Source: Antilocapra americana
Lineage: Eukaryota; Chordata; Mammalia; Artiodactyla; Antilocapridae
Length of the DNA stretch: 64,000 bases
Assembly (NCBI GenBank): GCA_007570785.1
Contig: ML664161.1
Span: 40,726,360 to 40,790,359, forward strand
Direction: 5' to 3'
The notes under the pieces are model-generated. The model was not told the DNA's origin. It did not search any database and saw nothing but the letters and a program-made list of their open reading frames with translations. Every line of letters starts with the position of its first letter. Position 1 is the stretch's first letter. Below, in pieces: positions 23,804 through 34,799 of this stretch. The position numbers and the translations under genes were made by a program.

Positions 23804-25386
23804 AAATGCAATCTCAAAAACGACAGAATGATCTCTGTTCATTTCCAAGGCAACCCATTCAATATCACAGTAATACAAGTCTATGACCTAACCACCAGTA
23901 CTGAAGAAGCTGAACTTGAATGGTTCTATGAAGGCCTGCAAGACCTCCTAGAACTAACACCAAAAAACAAACAACAACAAAAAAAATGATGTCCTTTTCA
24001 TTATCGGGGACTGGAATGAAAAAGTAGAAAGTCAAGAGATAACTGGAATAACATGAAAGTTTGGCCTTGGAGTACAGAATGAAGCAGGGCAAAGGCTAAC
24101 AGACTTTTGCCAAGAGAACACACCAGTCATAGCAAACACCCTTTTCCAACAACACAAGAGACAACTCTACACATGGACATCACCAGATGGTCAATACTGA
24201 AATCAGATTGATTATATTCATTGCAGCCAAAGATGTAGAAACTCTATACAGCCAGCAAAAACAAGACCAGAAGCAGACTGTGGCTCAGATCATGAACTCC
24301 TTATTGTCAAATTCAGACTTAAATTGAAGAAAGTAGGAAAAACCACTAGACCATTCAAGTATGACCTAAGACAAATTCCTTAAGATTATACAATGGTAAT
24401 GACAGATAGATTCAAGGGATTAGATCTGATAGAATGCCTGAAAAACTGTGGATGAAGGTCTATAACATTGTACAGGAAGCCATGATCAAAATCATCCCCA
24501 AGAAAAAGAAATGCAAAAAGGCAAAATGGTTGTTTAAAGAGGCCTTACAAATAGCTGAGAAAAGAAGAGGAGCAAAACACAAAGGAGAAAAGGAAAGATA
24601 CATCCATCTGAATGCAGAGTTCCAAAGAATAGTAAGGAGAAATAAGAAAGCCTTCCTTAGTGATCATTGCAAAGAAATAGAGAAAAATAATAGAATGGGA
24701 AGACTAGAGATCTCTTCAAAGAAATTAGAGATCCCAAGGGAATATGTCATGCAAAGATGGGCACAATAAAGGACAGAAATTGCATGGACCTAACAGAAGC
24801 AGAGGATATTAAAAACAGGCGGTAAGAATACACAGAAGAACAGTACAAAAAAGATCCTCATGACCCAGATAATCATGATGAGTGTGTTCACTCACCTAGA
24901 GAAAGACATACTGGAGACTAAAGTCAAGTGGGCCTTAGGAAGCATCACTATGAACAAAGCTAGTGGAGATGATGGAATTCCAGCTGAGCCATGTCAAATC
25001 CTGAAAGGTGAGGCTGTTAAAGTACTGCATTCAATATGCCAGAAAATTTGGAAAACTCAGCAGTGGCCACAGGACTGGAAAAGGTCAGTTTTCTTTCCAA
25101 TCCCAAAGAAAGGCAATGCCAAAGAATGTTCAAACTACCACACAATTGCACTCATCTCACACACTAGCAAAGTAATGCTCAAAATTCTCCAAGCTAGGCT
25201 TCAACGGTATGAACTGAGAACTTCCAGATGTTGAAGCTGGATTTAGAAAAGGCAGAGGAACCAGAGATCAAATTGCCGACATCTGTTGGATCATACAAAA
25301 AGCAGCAGAATGAAGCCTGGCATGCTGCAGTCCATGAGGTGGCAAAGAGTTGGCCATGACTGAGTGATGGACTGACTGATTGACTG
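23804..25386 (+). mobile_element. BovB LINE, sense half with most of the reverse transcriptase deleted
   Basis: Sense BovB begins at GCAATCTCAAAAACGACAG, reading NDRMISVHFQGNPFNITV. It continues through the AP-type endonuclease (LLELTPK, and the degraded GDWN motif near 24007), the linker (KKKKCKKAKWLFKEALQIA at about 24503) and the start of the reverse transcriptase (KASGDDGIPAEPCQILK at about 24956). It then jumps at about 25310, within the IIQKAAE region, straight to the last ~75 bp of the element (GAAGCCTGGCATGCTGCAGT ... GACTGACTGATTGACTGA). The RT catalytic YADD region and the whole C-terminal domain are gone. Only about 20 bp of element are lost between the inverted and sense arms. A weak TSD can be read: AATGACTTTT (22206-22215) and AATGCCTTTT (25387-25396). 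Confidence 0.92.
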
Positions 25387-25396
25387 AATGCCTTTT

Positions 25397-25475
25397 TATG
25401 TGTAGGATCTCACCATATAATGTATATAAAGTTCTAAGCATGGAGTCTGTAAGGACTAAATAAAATTAGTGATGG
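25397..25475 (-). mobile_element. MIR SINE, antisense, right half of the interrupted copy
   Basis: AATGTATATAAAGTTCTAAG followed by CATGGAGTCTGTAAGGACTA corresponds to AATGTATGTAAAGCACTTAG / CAGTGCCTGGCACATAGTA of antisense MIR. It continues the copy left at 22215. Confidence 0.6.
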
Positions 25476-25602
25476 TGGCAGTTATATTATTTTGGTCTAC
25501 ATTGAATAATAGCAAAGACTTAGCACTAGATCCTAAATTCTACAAACATTTTATTATCTCATTGTAGGAAACATATTCTGAGCTATACTCCACTTTATAT
25601 AA

Positions 25603-25605
<3 letters not shown>

Positions 25606-25657
<52 letters not shown>
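25606..25657. repeat. (GT)n microsatellite, about 26 units
   Basis: An uninterrupted GT run of about 52 bp, long enough to be polymorphic. Confidence 0.98.
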
Positions 25658-25659
<2 letters not shown>

Positions 25660-26130
25660 CCTCTGGTCTCTAGAAACTGACACATAGTCTTATTGAGAGG
25701 AAAGATTTTATTTGAGAAGAAAAATGACTGGGAAGGGGAAGGCTTAAGTTTATGAAATTAATTGTGTGCCCCAGGGAGTTCTTAGAAACATGGAACTTTT
25801 AAATTCCTGACGTCCTATCTCATTCTTTATTTCTTCCTGCAATTAGACAAAAGAATATGCTGAAATTCAATCAGTAAATGTTTATTTTGGTCTTATTAAG
25901 GTAATCTAATTGAGGAAAAGATGATTCGCTAGGTAAGATGTAAAATCTGATGAACTAACCTAAGAGAAATGGGACACTGTTGTTTATTCCACCTTATGAT
26001 TCCTAACATCTAGCATTTGGTGCCAGAACTGTATTTACTGAAATGAGTTAAACTAGATTTTTCACTCATGATTAAAATATTTATTTCATTAAAAAACTGT
26101 ATTTCTACATTTAAGCTTTGCAGTAATTTA
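25660..26130. other. Unique sequence, nothing recognised
   Basis: AT-rich DNA without ORF, repeat or RNA features. Confidence 0.6.
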
Positions 26131-26420
26131 AATGAGCTTCTCTGGTGGCTCAGATGGTAAAGAATCTGCCTGCAATGTAGGAAACCTAGGCCAGTATAAA
26201 TCTTAAAAATTAGCTAAGAAAGTTCAGTTGGTAAAGAATCTGCCTACAGTGCAGGAGACCTAGGTTCAATTCCTGGGCCAGGAAGATTCCCCTGGAGAAG
26301 GAAGTGGCCACTCACTCTAGTATTCTTCCCAGGGAAATCCCATGGACAGAGGAGCCTGGTGGGCTACAGTCCATATGGTCGCAGAGTTGGATGTGATGTA
26401 GCAACTAAACCACCAATCAC
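26131..26420 (+). mobile_element. Bov-tA SINE with a duplicated head
   Basis: Two tRNA-like heads occur in tandem. The first is 26131-26190 (GGTGGCTCAGATGGTAAAGA, CTGCCTGCAATGTAGGAAAC). A ~30-bp AT-rich spacer follows, then a second head from 26221 (TTCAGTTGGTAAAGAATCTG, CAGTGCAGGAGACCTAGG) that continues into a normal body (ATGGACAGAGGAGCCTGGTG) and tail. The first head is truncated before its body. Confidence 0.88.
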
Positions 26421-26879
26421 CATCACCTAGGGCTTAAAAAGAAAGCTCATCTGGGCTTCATAAAGTAACAGCATTTTTACCAATGGAGAGATGGCTAAAA
26501 GTGGGGCATAGGAGTGGAGCAGACCTGTGTGGAGCCCGATTGTTATAAGAGTCTGGAATGACATCTTTGGACTAAGTGAGTTTTCACTCTCAGAAACTGC
26601 TTATGAGAGATCCTCCACCGGATATGTGAATTTGGCCTTTTTGGGGAGGGGAGCAGGGTGGCTTCAGTTTCCTGGTGTGTTAAATGATAGGATTGTACTA
26701 AAATGCATACACATTTAAATCCATTTCTACCATTAAATAATTATCATATTTTATCTTCTATTGGTCAAGGTATTTTGAGGATTTAAAACTCTTACCCTCA
26801 CACAATTTTTGAGTCTTCAATGCAATGACTGCCTAAGCCTTATGCATTTAGACGACCATTCCTATATCACTAATGTAAC
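26421..26879. other. Unique sequence, nothing recognised
   Basis: A 63-codon frame at 26527-26718 has no recognisable product. Confidence 0.55.
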
Positions 26880-27065
26880 TAAAATATAGTAACTAGAATG
26901 AGTTATCAAAGATAGTTAATGACACTTGTGGATACTATTATTATTGTTTCATTTTACAGGTAAGGAAATATAAATAGGTGAAGTAAGTTGTCCAAGGTCA
27001 TACACCTATAAAAAGGTAATGTGAGAATTTGAATATGAGACAGTTTGCTTTCAGATACTATACTT
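26880..27065 (+). mobile_element. MIR SINE
   Basis: The MIR core is CATTTTACAGGTAAGGAAAT, then GGTGAAGTAAGTTGTCCAAG, GTCATACACCTATAAAAAGG. It is diverged but in the right order. Confidence 0.65.
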
Positions 27066-27284
27066 GGAACCTGTTTGCTGTTCTGACTCCTTCTAAGTTT
27101 TTCATGGCAATGGTGGCAAATCAATACAAGAAAGCACACTTTGTTTCAGAGGTGCCAAGGAGATCAGCTTGGTCTCAGTAGAATAGAAATATTAGAACAT
27201 AATGAGAAATGATAAAGTGATGCCAAAAGGAGATGACAACTAATGGATAAAGAGCATGGTGGAAAGAGTAGAAGTTTATAATTA

Positions 27285-27440
27285 GGCAGAACAGAACTGC
27301 AAATGCTAGTTTTGCCACTTCGTTAGATGTAGCATCTTGCAATCATGATTTAATCATATCTCAGACCTTTTATCTATAAAGTGGTCATACTATTATAAAC
27401 TGCTCAGAATTACTATGAGGATTAAATGAGATTGTGTATG
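27285..27440 (-). mobile_element. MIR SINE, antisense, interrupted by Bov-A array
   Basis: AGTTTTGCCACTTCG, GACCTTTTATCTATAAAGTG and ATTACTATGAGGATTAAATG follow the antisense MIR order. The remaining end, resembling GCACAGTGCCTGGCACATAG, may be at about 27995-28020 beyond the SINE array. Confidence 0.6.
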
Positions 27441-27443
27441 TGT

Positions 27444-27990
27444 GTGTGTGTTAGTCACTCAGTTGTGTCAAACCCTTTGCAACCCCATGGACTGTAGCCT
27501 GCCAAGCTCCTCTGCCCCTGGAATTCTCCAGGCAAGAATACTGGAGCGGGTTGCCATTCCCTTCTCCAGGGGATCTTCCTGACCCAGGGATTGAATCCGG
27601 GTCTCCTGCACTGCAGGCAGATTCTTCACTGTCTGAACCACCAGGGAAAGTGAAAGTCACTCAGGTTTTTTCGACTCTTTGTGACTCCATGGACTGTAGC
27701 CTGCCAGGCTCCTCTGTCCATGGAATTCTCCAGGCGAGAATACTGGAGCGGGTTGACATTCCCTTCTTCCAAAGGAGATCTCCCAACAGATCTTCCCAAC
27801 CCAGGGATTGAACCCAGGTCTCCCTCATTGCAGGCAGATTCTTTATAGCTGAGCCACAAGCTAAGCCCAAGAATACTGGAGTGAATAGCCTATCCCTTCT
27901 CCAGCAGATCTTCCTGGCCCAGGAATCAAACTGGGATCTCCTACATCACAGGCAGATTCTTTACCAACTGAGCTATCAGGGAAGCCCATG
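27444..27990 (-). mobile_element. Array of three antisense Bov-A/Bov-tA units
   Basis: Three consecutive antisense units are seen. Unit 1 is at about 27452-27640, with GCCTGCCAAGCTCCTCTGCC and a tRNA-like head ending at CCACCAGGGAAAG. Unit 2 is at about 27648-27865, with GCCTGCCAGGCTCCTCTGTC and a head ending AGCCACAAGCTAAGCCC. Unit 3 is at about 27868-27990, body-truncated, beginning AAGAATACTGGAGTGAATAG and ending at CAGGGAAGCCC. All have the same orientation. They may be serial insertions or a duplicated composite. Confidence 0.9.
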
Positions 27991-28072
27991 AGCTACTAGC
28001 AATGCCTGCTATATATAACATTGTGTGTCATATATAGAATATATATACTCATTATATCATTATACACATCTG

Positions 28073-28611
28073 GTCAGTTCAGTCGTTCAGTCTTGTCCAA
28101 CTCTTCGCAAACCCATAGGACCACAGTATAACAGGCCTCCCTGTCCATTACCAAACCGTGGAGCTAGCTCAAACTCATGTCCATCAAGTCAGTGATGCCA
28201 TCTAACCATCTCATCCTCTGTCATCCCCTTCTCCTCCTGCCTGCAATCTTGCCCAACATCAGAGTCTGTTTAAATGAGTCAGTTCTTCGCATCAAGTGGA
28301 CAAAGTATTGGAGTTTCAGCTTCAGCATCAGTCCTTTCAGTGAATATTCAGGACTGATTTCCTTTAGGATTGACTGGTTGTATCTCCTCGCAGTCCAAAA
28401 GACTCTCAAGAGTCTTCTCCAACACCACAGTTCAAAAGAATCAGTTCTTTGGTGCTCAGAGCTTTCTTTTGGTCAAACTCTCATGTCCATACATGACTAC
28501 TAGAAAAACCATAGCTTGACTAGATGAATTTTTGTCAGCAAAGTGATGTCTCTGCTTTTTAATATGCTGTCTAGCTTGGTCATAGCTTTTCTTCCAAGGA
28601 ACAAGAGTCTT

Positions 28612-28613
<2 letters not shown>
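28073..28613 (-). mobile_element. BovB LINE, 3' end, antisense
   Basis: Antisense BovB from the terminus (GGTCAGTTCAGTCGTTCAGT) to the ORF2 segment that reads SILKSRDITLLTKIHLV and KRLLFLGRKAMTKL on the minus strand. The element's 5' truncation point coincides with a compound microsatellite at 28615. A possible but low-complexity TSD word, TCATTATACA, occurs on both sides (about 28059 and 28720). Confidence 0.92.

Positions 28614-28614
<1 letters not shown>

Positions 28615-28687
<73 letters not shown>
28615..28687. repeat. Compound (TC)n(TA)n microsatellite
   Basis: About 19 TC units (28615-28653), a single G, then about 16 TA units (28655-28687). It lies exactly at the 5' truncation point of the antisense BovB. 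Confidence 0.97.
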
Positions 28688-28690
<3 letters not shown>

Positions 28691-28779
28691 TAATACAATT
28701 ATATGTTGTCATTATATGTCATTATACAAAATCATTATGGACTACAATTATATATCATTGTATATATATATGACTTACC

Positions 28780-28925
28780 TAAGAGTGTGCTTACTCTCCC
28801 CATTGGTATTGTAAATCTGTTGAAAACAAAGGAAACCCCTTCCATGGTCTGTGTCCTCACAATAGCAAGGTGGTACTAGATACATGGCAGTAACAAGTTA
28901 ATAAATACTTCATGAGTGATGTTTT
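28780..28925 (+). mobile_element. L2 LINE, 3' end fragment
   Basis: TGGTACTAGATACATGGCAG followed by TTAATAAATACTTCATGAGT matches the L2 3' end pattern (GCCTGGCACATAGTAGG...TCAATAAATATTTGTTGAA). Confidence 0.5.
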
Positions 28926-29510
28926 GAAGACATGCCTACATATCTGTGTATTAGAATGAGGTAGAAAGAGACTGGAAAAAAGGGAATTTAGCCAGGAGCT
29001 GCTGGGGACAAAAGAAACATTTCCACTTTAAACTTACCAAGTCAGCAGTTCAAAATCTATATTGATTTGCCTTTGAAAAAGAATATTAATTTTCCTTTAA
29101 AAATGTGGGTGAGGAACTAAACAAATTGGACCTTGGATTTATTTACTAAGATTCAGTCCCTGATTATTCTCCTCTTTAAATCATCTTGCTGCCACACTTC
29201 AGGCCCTTCTAAACATTAATATTCATGTCACCTTGCTTCTAGTCGAGGCTGGTAGATATGGCATTTCATAATTCAGAAGTAAAATTGTAAAGGTTCTCAC
29301 AGTTTCAATTCTAGTGCTTTTACTGTACCATGAGAGGAGAGGGGAAATTGGAGTTTACAAAAAGAGTTTAGAAATGAGTGTTTTTCTTCAGATATTTAAT
29401 CTCTTGTGAGAGTGTTCTAGATTTCTACTTGGTTAAAAGAATGCTCAATGTCAAGTTTTGGTTCTAATCACATTTGTGTAGATGTATTTTAATACTGTCT
29501 TTTAAAATTT
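28926..29510. other. Unique sequence, nothing recognised
   Basis: AT-rich, without ORF or recognisable repeat. Confidence 0.6.
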
Positions 29511-29620
29511 AATTAATTCATTCATTCATCCAACAAATATTTATTCTGTGCCTGGGATTCACCAAGCTGAAGATAGCTGTGCACCAAAGTCCCGGCCTCA
29601 GGCACAGTTTGAACCTATTC
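29511..29620 (-). mobile_element. L2 LINE, 3' end, antisense
   Basis: ATTCATTCATTCATCCAACA then AATATTTATTCTGTGCCTGG is the antisense L2 terminus. The following ~600 bp is purine-rich and could contain further old repeat, but I could not identify a family. Confidence 0.55.
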
Positions 29621-31736
29621 ATCTCGGTCTAGTAGAAACCAGAAATACGAGGTCAAACTGAATTAGAGTACCCAACTGATGATAATTGAGTACCCACATA
29701 AATCAGGTACTTCTCTGAGTATTGGAGTTATCTACCAATAAATAATGTGGCATCTCTTTCATCTATCAGTATAGTGGAGGCAGCTGACACACAAAGAGAA
29801 AACAGAGGGCTATAAAAGGTATCCTGGAGAGAAGTAGCAGCTAGTTAGGGGACTCTCCAGGAAGATGAGAAGGCAAGGGTATTTCAGTACAAAAAGTATC
29901 ATTTGAAAAAGATGACAGCAAAAGAGTGTGGAGAAGGCTAAAAGAGAAACAAAAGTAAGAATACAGAATGAGTCTAAGAATGGTGTATCAAAACCACAGG
30001 AAAGTGGTCTAGGAAGTTGGAGAGATAAGAAAGTTCTGGAATGTGAGCCTGGTGTGCCACATCAAGGCATTTGGACTTAATTATAGGAAAAATTTTTCCT
30101 GTAGTGCAGATATCAAGCTTGTTCTGCTTTGTTTCTGAGACCTTGATGCCTCGTAAATGCTAAATAAGCACTGAGTGAGAGAGTGAAAAGGCTGAGTGCA
30201 GAGGTAGTCAGGCAAGGTGTAGGGATGGTGATGACTTGAACTGGTTTTTGTTCAGAAAGAGTGCCCTATGTGGAGGATGTGCTCATGGGACACAAGGCTG
30301 AGGCCAGCAAGCATCTTAGCAGATTGTAGCATTGATCCTAGCAAGACAGTGTGGTGTGTAAACTAGGATGGTGGTGGTGACAAGGGGGTTTTTCTGCCAA
30401 TTGGGAGAATGGATACTTCTTTGCTATCTTCTATGTAGTCTTCATATGGTTAATTTTTTTGCTGTTGTTGTTTTTTTAATTTAATTTCTTTACTCAATTG
30501 TTTTTTGGTTTTGCAGAGTTATTGCATTTTAATTTCGTCTCTTTTTCATCTTCCTCCTTACAAGTCCTACTACTTTCAAAGTGGGCTTGCTTGGTCTCAA
30601 TATCAATGTTAGACACCCAGGAGACACTCTGAAGACAAATTGTGTTTTACTAACTGAGTATCATCTTGAAGTATTTAGTCCTCAGTTCCACAAACATTTC
30701 CCTTTTATTGTCATTTAGACAATCAGTATTAACTTGGTATTGAGCCGTCGTTCGTACTCCTTCCTTACACTATGATCTTTAGTCTCAAATCTATATTAAC
30801 AAAACACTTCTTCAGGCCTTGCTTTCTTCCAGTAGTATCTGCTTCTGGGTTGAAGAAGTGACCGAGTAGCCCAGCATCTCTCTACACACCTAATGTCCTG
30901 TGTCTGTCTTCCCTTTGCTAGATTGTTTCCCATTGATAAAATACATATTCTATGTACTCCCTGGTAATGACAAGGGAATCGTAAAGTCCTTGTGGTGGGG
31001 AATTACTTCCTGTTTGAAGTCCAAACTGACAAAGATGTCTACATTTCAGATTACCATGAAGTTCTCCATGTAAACCTATTACAAAATATCCTTGATACAC
31101 TCAAAGCAAACTATTAGGGCCAAGAAGGGGGAAAAAAAGTTCTAAGGGGGCTTTGCAAAGAGTCCTGAAAGTTTCTCCCCTCAAGTAAATTTTAATCTTT
31201 CCACAAAAGTAAATATCTATGCAGGTGATATAAATGATATCAGGTTTAACAGAGATCATATCCTGTAGCATTTGTAAGAAGGAATGGGATTTTGTGCTGG
31301 CCTTTGGTGGATGGGGTGCTTGGTTACTGAACATGGGAGGAGATGAAGGAGAGGGAGCAGAGGGGAGGAGAACATGAGGTTCAGTAGAATGTGGCTGTAG
31401 GATCAATGTGGACAAATTGTAGGAGGTGGAATAGAAAACTATGTTTTAGGTGATAGAGTGGAGAGTCTTGTGTGAAGGACTGAAGGGTCTAGTTTTAATT
31501 AGCTAAGAGTAGGTGCAAAGTGGAAAAGCAGTGCTGTAGGGGAAGCAGTCTCTATGTGCTCTGGTTAGGAATAGAAAGTTGCATGTGAAAGGTGGGGTCT
31601 TCATAATGGTCCGTGATGGTTGACATAAAGCGTGAAGCACTTCACCCAGATAGCAGAATAGTGTACTAAAAGACCTAGAGGTGTCAGCACACCAGGTACG
31701 CTGAGAAATATTTAAATGAGCGTTTGCGACCTCCCC
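29621..31736. other. Unique or unidentified old sequence
   Basis: The purine-rich stretch 29800-30260 (words such as GGAAGTTGGAGAGATAAG and CATTTGGACTTAATTATAGG) resembles decayed old repeat. The 104-residue minus-strand frame at 31101-31415 matches nothing I know. Confidence 0.45.
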
Positions 31737-31955
31737 GTGGGATTCCCAGATGACTCAGTGGTAAAGAATCCACCTGCTAATGCAGGAGATGCAGGAGACT
31801 CAGACTCAATCCCTGGATGGGAGAGATCCCCTGAAGGAGGAAATGGCAGCCCACTCCTGTATTCCTGCCTGGGAATAATCCCATGGACAGAGGAGTTTGG
31901 TAGGCCACAGTTCATGGGGTCACAAAGACTTGGACACAGCTGAGTGAGCATGCCT
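31737..31955 (+). mobile_element. Bov-tA SINE
   Basis: The head is GGATTCCCAGATGACTCAGT and AAAGAATCCACCTGC, the body GCAGCCCACTCCTGTATTCC and ATGGACAGAGGAGTTTGG, the end GGACACAGCTGAGTGAGCA. No clear TSD was found. Confidence 0.9.
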
Positions 31956-32877
31956 GCAATCTCCATGTATGCCTCTCTGTGCTTGAATCTTTGCAGGCAT
32001 TTTATTTAGTGAGGCAGAAATATGAAAGCAAAGCAAAAAGCCAGAAGCTCCTGGCATACCCTAATTAGATCAAGACAGGGAAGGTATGATAACAGGTGGG
32101 GTGTTGACTGCCAACATCTATCTCTGCCTCAGTCATCAAGTGTGATCGAGCCCTGGATTCCCTGATATGTTGACACGGAATCTCAAACATTTGCTTGTCA
32201 TTGTTCTCTTCCACTGATGCGTTTTCATCGTTCGCTGCCAATTGCCCCCTCACCTCCCGTCACCTTGGCATAACTTCCCCTCCTCCTGGGACTTCGATTT
32301 TTTTTTTAACCACCTTGCTCTCACTTGGGCCTTATATGACCCTAATTCCGTGTCTGTAATGAGGCCATGCTAATCCGTGCTGTGAGCTGATGAGTTTTGT
32401 TTAAGCATAGAAAGAAGTCATGAGACCCGGCAAAGGGATGTTTCTTTCTTCCTCCAGTTGCTGCCCTGGAGGTCTGACTGATTTACTCCCTCATTGTCAT
32501 CTGGCGGGTTCCTGGACAATCAAATGGCCAGATCTGTGTCTGGGTTACAGGCAGGAGGAGATTGCACAGGGATGGCAAATGCTGAGAATGGAAGTAGGGC
32601 AGGAGCTAGGTGGGACCAGGGGCAGTGCCGTTCAGCCTGTTGGAATGCCATCCTCTCTGTCAGTGAGGGGCAGAGGCCAACAATTTGCATGACAAGAATA
32701 GTACAGGAAAGCAAATTAAACAGTTATTAGAGGGAGGCAATCAATTGGTACCTGGCAGTAGGCTGTGAGAAGATCTGTCAGCTTCCTTTATGAATTGCAG
32801 AAATGCCTTCAGGAGAGCCCTTGCTAAATATGCTTACTTAGGTACACTGAAGGCCCAGTTTCTTAGCAAGTAACCTA
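31956..32877. other. Unique sequence, possible regulatory content, nothing proven
   Basis: Moderate GC. Short overlapping frames at 32420-32730 have no recognisable product. The stretch 32700-32830 is compositionally similar to the conserved-element candidates reported in the findings, but no specific site can be supported. Confidence 0.45.
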
Positions 32878-33008
32878 TCATTATTATTAGCAGTAATACA
32901 ATAATAATGAAAACAATAATATTAATAGCAAATATTTTCTCTGGAATGGTAGTTCTTAAAGAGGGTTTTATTACTATTATGGTTATTATTGTTATTATTA
33001 GTGTGAGA
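32878..33008. repeat. Degenerate (AAT/ATT)n low-complexity block
   Basis: AAT-rich words (ACAATAATAATGAAAACAAT) on the left and ATT-rich words (GGTTATTATTGTTATTATT) on the right give an imperfect inverted-repeat character. Confidence 0.75.
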
Positions 33009-33139
33009 AATGTACCTCTCTCATGCTGGGCTCTAACTACCATCTTTATGAATACTATACTATAGTCTCATACTTAGGCAAAAAGATTTGTTTGTGAGGG
33101 GACTTTCCCCCTTCCTGCATCACTTCTCTGAAACTAAAC

Positions 33140-33300
33140 TGTTGATGAGAGAAGCATGCCAGACTAAGAAGAGGGTGATAAATGCCATCAGCAGAATTGT
33201 GCCTTCTCAAATAATGAGCGAGGCAGCCGCAGTGTCACTGAATATTCAGTGGCATATGAGCATGAATTTTGAGATTTCCTTCATTTGTTTCATCCAAGCA
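33140..33300. promoter_or_regulatory. Candidate conserved non-coding element with a 16-bp palindrome
   Basis: No repeat family is recognisable. A perfect 16-bp palindrome, CACTGAATATTCAGTG, lies at 33236-33251, followed closely by a CATATG E-box and ATGAGCATGAAT. The mix of palindrome, E-box and octamer-like word resembles developmental enhancers, but this is inference from appearance only. Confidence 0.25.
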
Positions 33301-33745
33301 TAAGTTGGGCAATGACAAGCTGACTTGTGGCAGGAATTTCAGCATCAGATAAGAATATGAACTGGTCCTTTAGGTTCCTTCTAACGCTGAAAATCAACAA
33401 TCCTCTGTTTGATGGAGCCCCATGAAGAATGCCCAAATGATCAAGAAAAATCAGTGGCACTTCTGGAAAAATAGCACTGCTGGATTCTTGCTTCAAATAA
33501 TCAAAAAGAGATCTTCTTTCAGTGAGCTTCTTAACCCTTGGCCAGTGAGGGCAATGTTAGGAAGACAACCTGTATCAAAATTAATGCTTGGGCTAAGGAA
33601 GAAAGTGAAGGATTATTCTCTTGGTGCTTAGGACATCGTGTGAACAGCTGAGGTAGGGATAGGTGTTATACATACCCAGCAATCATTTGAGAGGAATTTC
33701 TAGCAGCTGAGATCCAGAGTGGGCTGGAAAAATACAGGTAGAGGG

Positions 33746-33748
<3 letters not shown>

Positions 33749-33795
<47 letters not shown>
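33749..33795. repeat. (TG)n microsatellite, about 23 units
   Basis: An uninterrupted TG run. The Val/Cys- or Thr/His-repeat frames across it are artefacts of the repeat. Confidence 0.97.
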
Positions 33796-33797
<2 letters not shown>

Positions 33798-33940
33798 ATA
33801 TGAGATGGAAACAGAAACCCAGACTCTTCTTTTTTACCTCCATCATTTTCTCCTGTCTGCAAAGAAAAGTTTTTTAACCCAATTGATGAGCCACTTTCTT
33901 TCTTTGTCCTTTTCCAATGGAAAGAGTCACCTTCTAAGCC

Positions 33941-34112
33941 AATGCTTCTCAACTTTATCTAAATTTTAGTGTGTATATGAGTCACTGGGGACTTTGTTAA
34001 ATGGATATTCTAATTCAGTGCTTCTCAGGTGGGGCTTGACACTGTGCATCCTAACACACTCTTAGGTGATGGAGATGATGTTAGTCAGGGCACCACACTC
34101 AGAATAGGAAGG
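33941..34112 (+). mobile_element. MER5A-type DNA transposon fossil
   Basis: It begins AATGCTTCTCAACTTTATC (the CAGTGGTTCTCAAACTTTA terminal repeat) and continues GAGTCACTGGGGACTTTGTT, CTCAGGTGGGGCTTGAC, GGTGATGGAGATGATG and ACCACACTCAGAATAGG. This is the MER5A order of a non-autonomous hAT element. Confidence 0.75.
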
Positions 34113-34799
34113 CTTTAAACTGGTTTACCTGTCTCTTTTATTTTACCTTTTCTAAAGAGTGACTAAAGAATGAAGTGACCTTCCTTTCCTCTCCTGGGCC
34201 TTACCAGAAGATCCAGGAATAGGAACAACTACATGGCTAAGCCTAAATGATTGACTCAGGAGGAAACAGCAGTGAACTAGGGTACCAGCTCTGTTCTCTT
34301 GCCTCACAGGTCTGACTGGTGAAGGTCAGAGACAGAGAATGATTCAGCATTTTATCAGTTTAGTAACCATAATTGTTGGTGAAAGTGTATTAATCCTTAA
34401 AGACTTCGGATTCTTTAAGCCTACACATCTGAAAAGCCATATTGGTCAAAGATCTCAAGACATGTGTTTTCTTATGTTATTAAGAAGCAATCCTCTGTAA
34501 AACACTTACTTCCAGTTTACAGGAGATTTGACAGTAGGTGGTATGTTCTGCCCTGTAATTTTATTTTTATATGATCTTAAACTTCTTCTTTTGCAAAGTA
34601 CACAAAAGAATTGTGCAGAAATAGAGACAAAATGGGGGTAGAAAAGTTGTATAAGAGCCAGTTGATAACTTGCTCAGTAAGTGAGAGAGACCAGGCTAAA
34701 GAAATGAGTTCCCATTTTAAAAGATATGTTTCTGCAGATAACATTTTGTTTTAGTAAAATACATTAAGCACAAGAGAGTCTCTTACCTTAAACTTATCT
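34113..34799. other. Unique sequence, nothing recognised
   Basis: No ORF, repeat or RNA feature was recognised. Confidence 0.6.

Noticed and set aside
27444..27990. Regularly spaced repeats that could suggest a CRISPR-like array
   Set aside because: The units are about 200-bp SINEs with tRNA heads in a ruminant genome, not short repeats with unique spacers.
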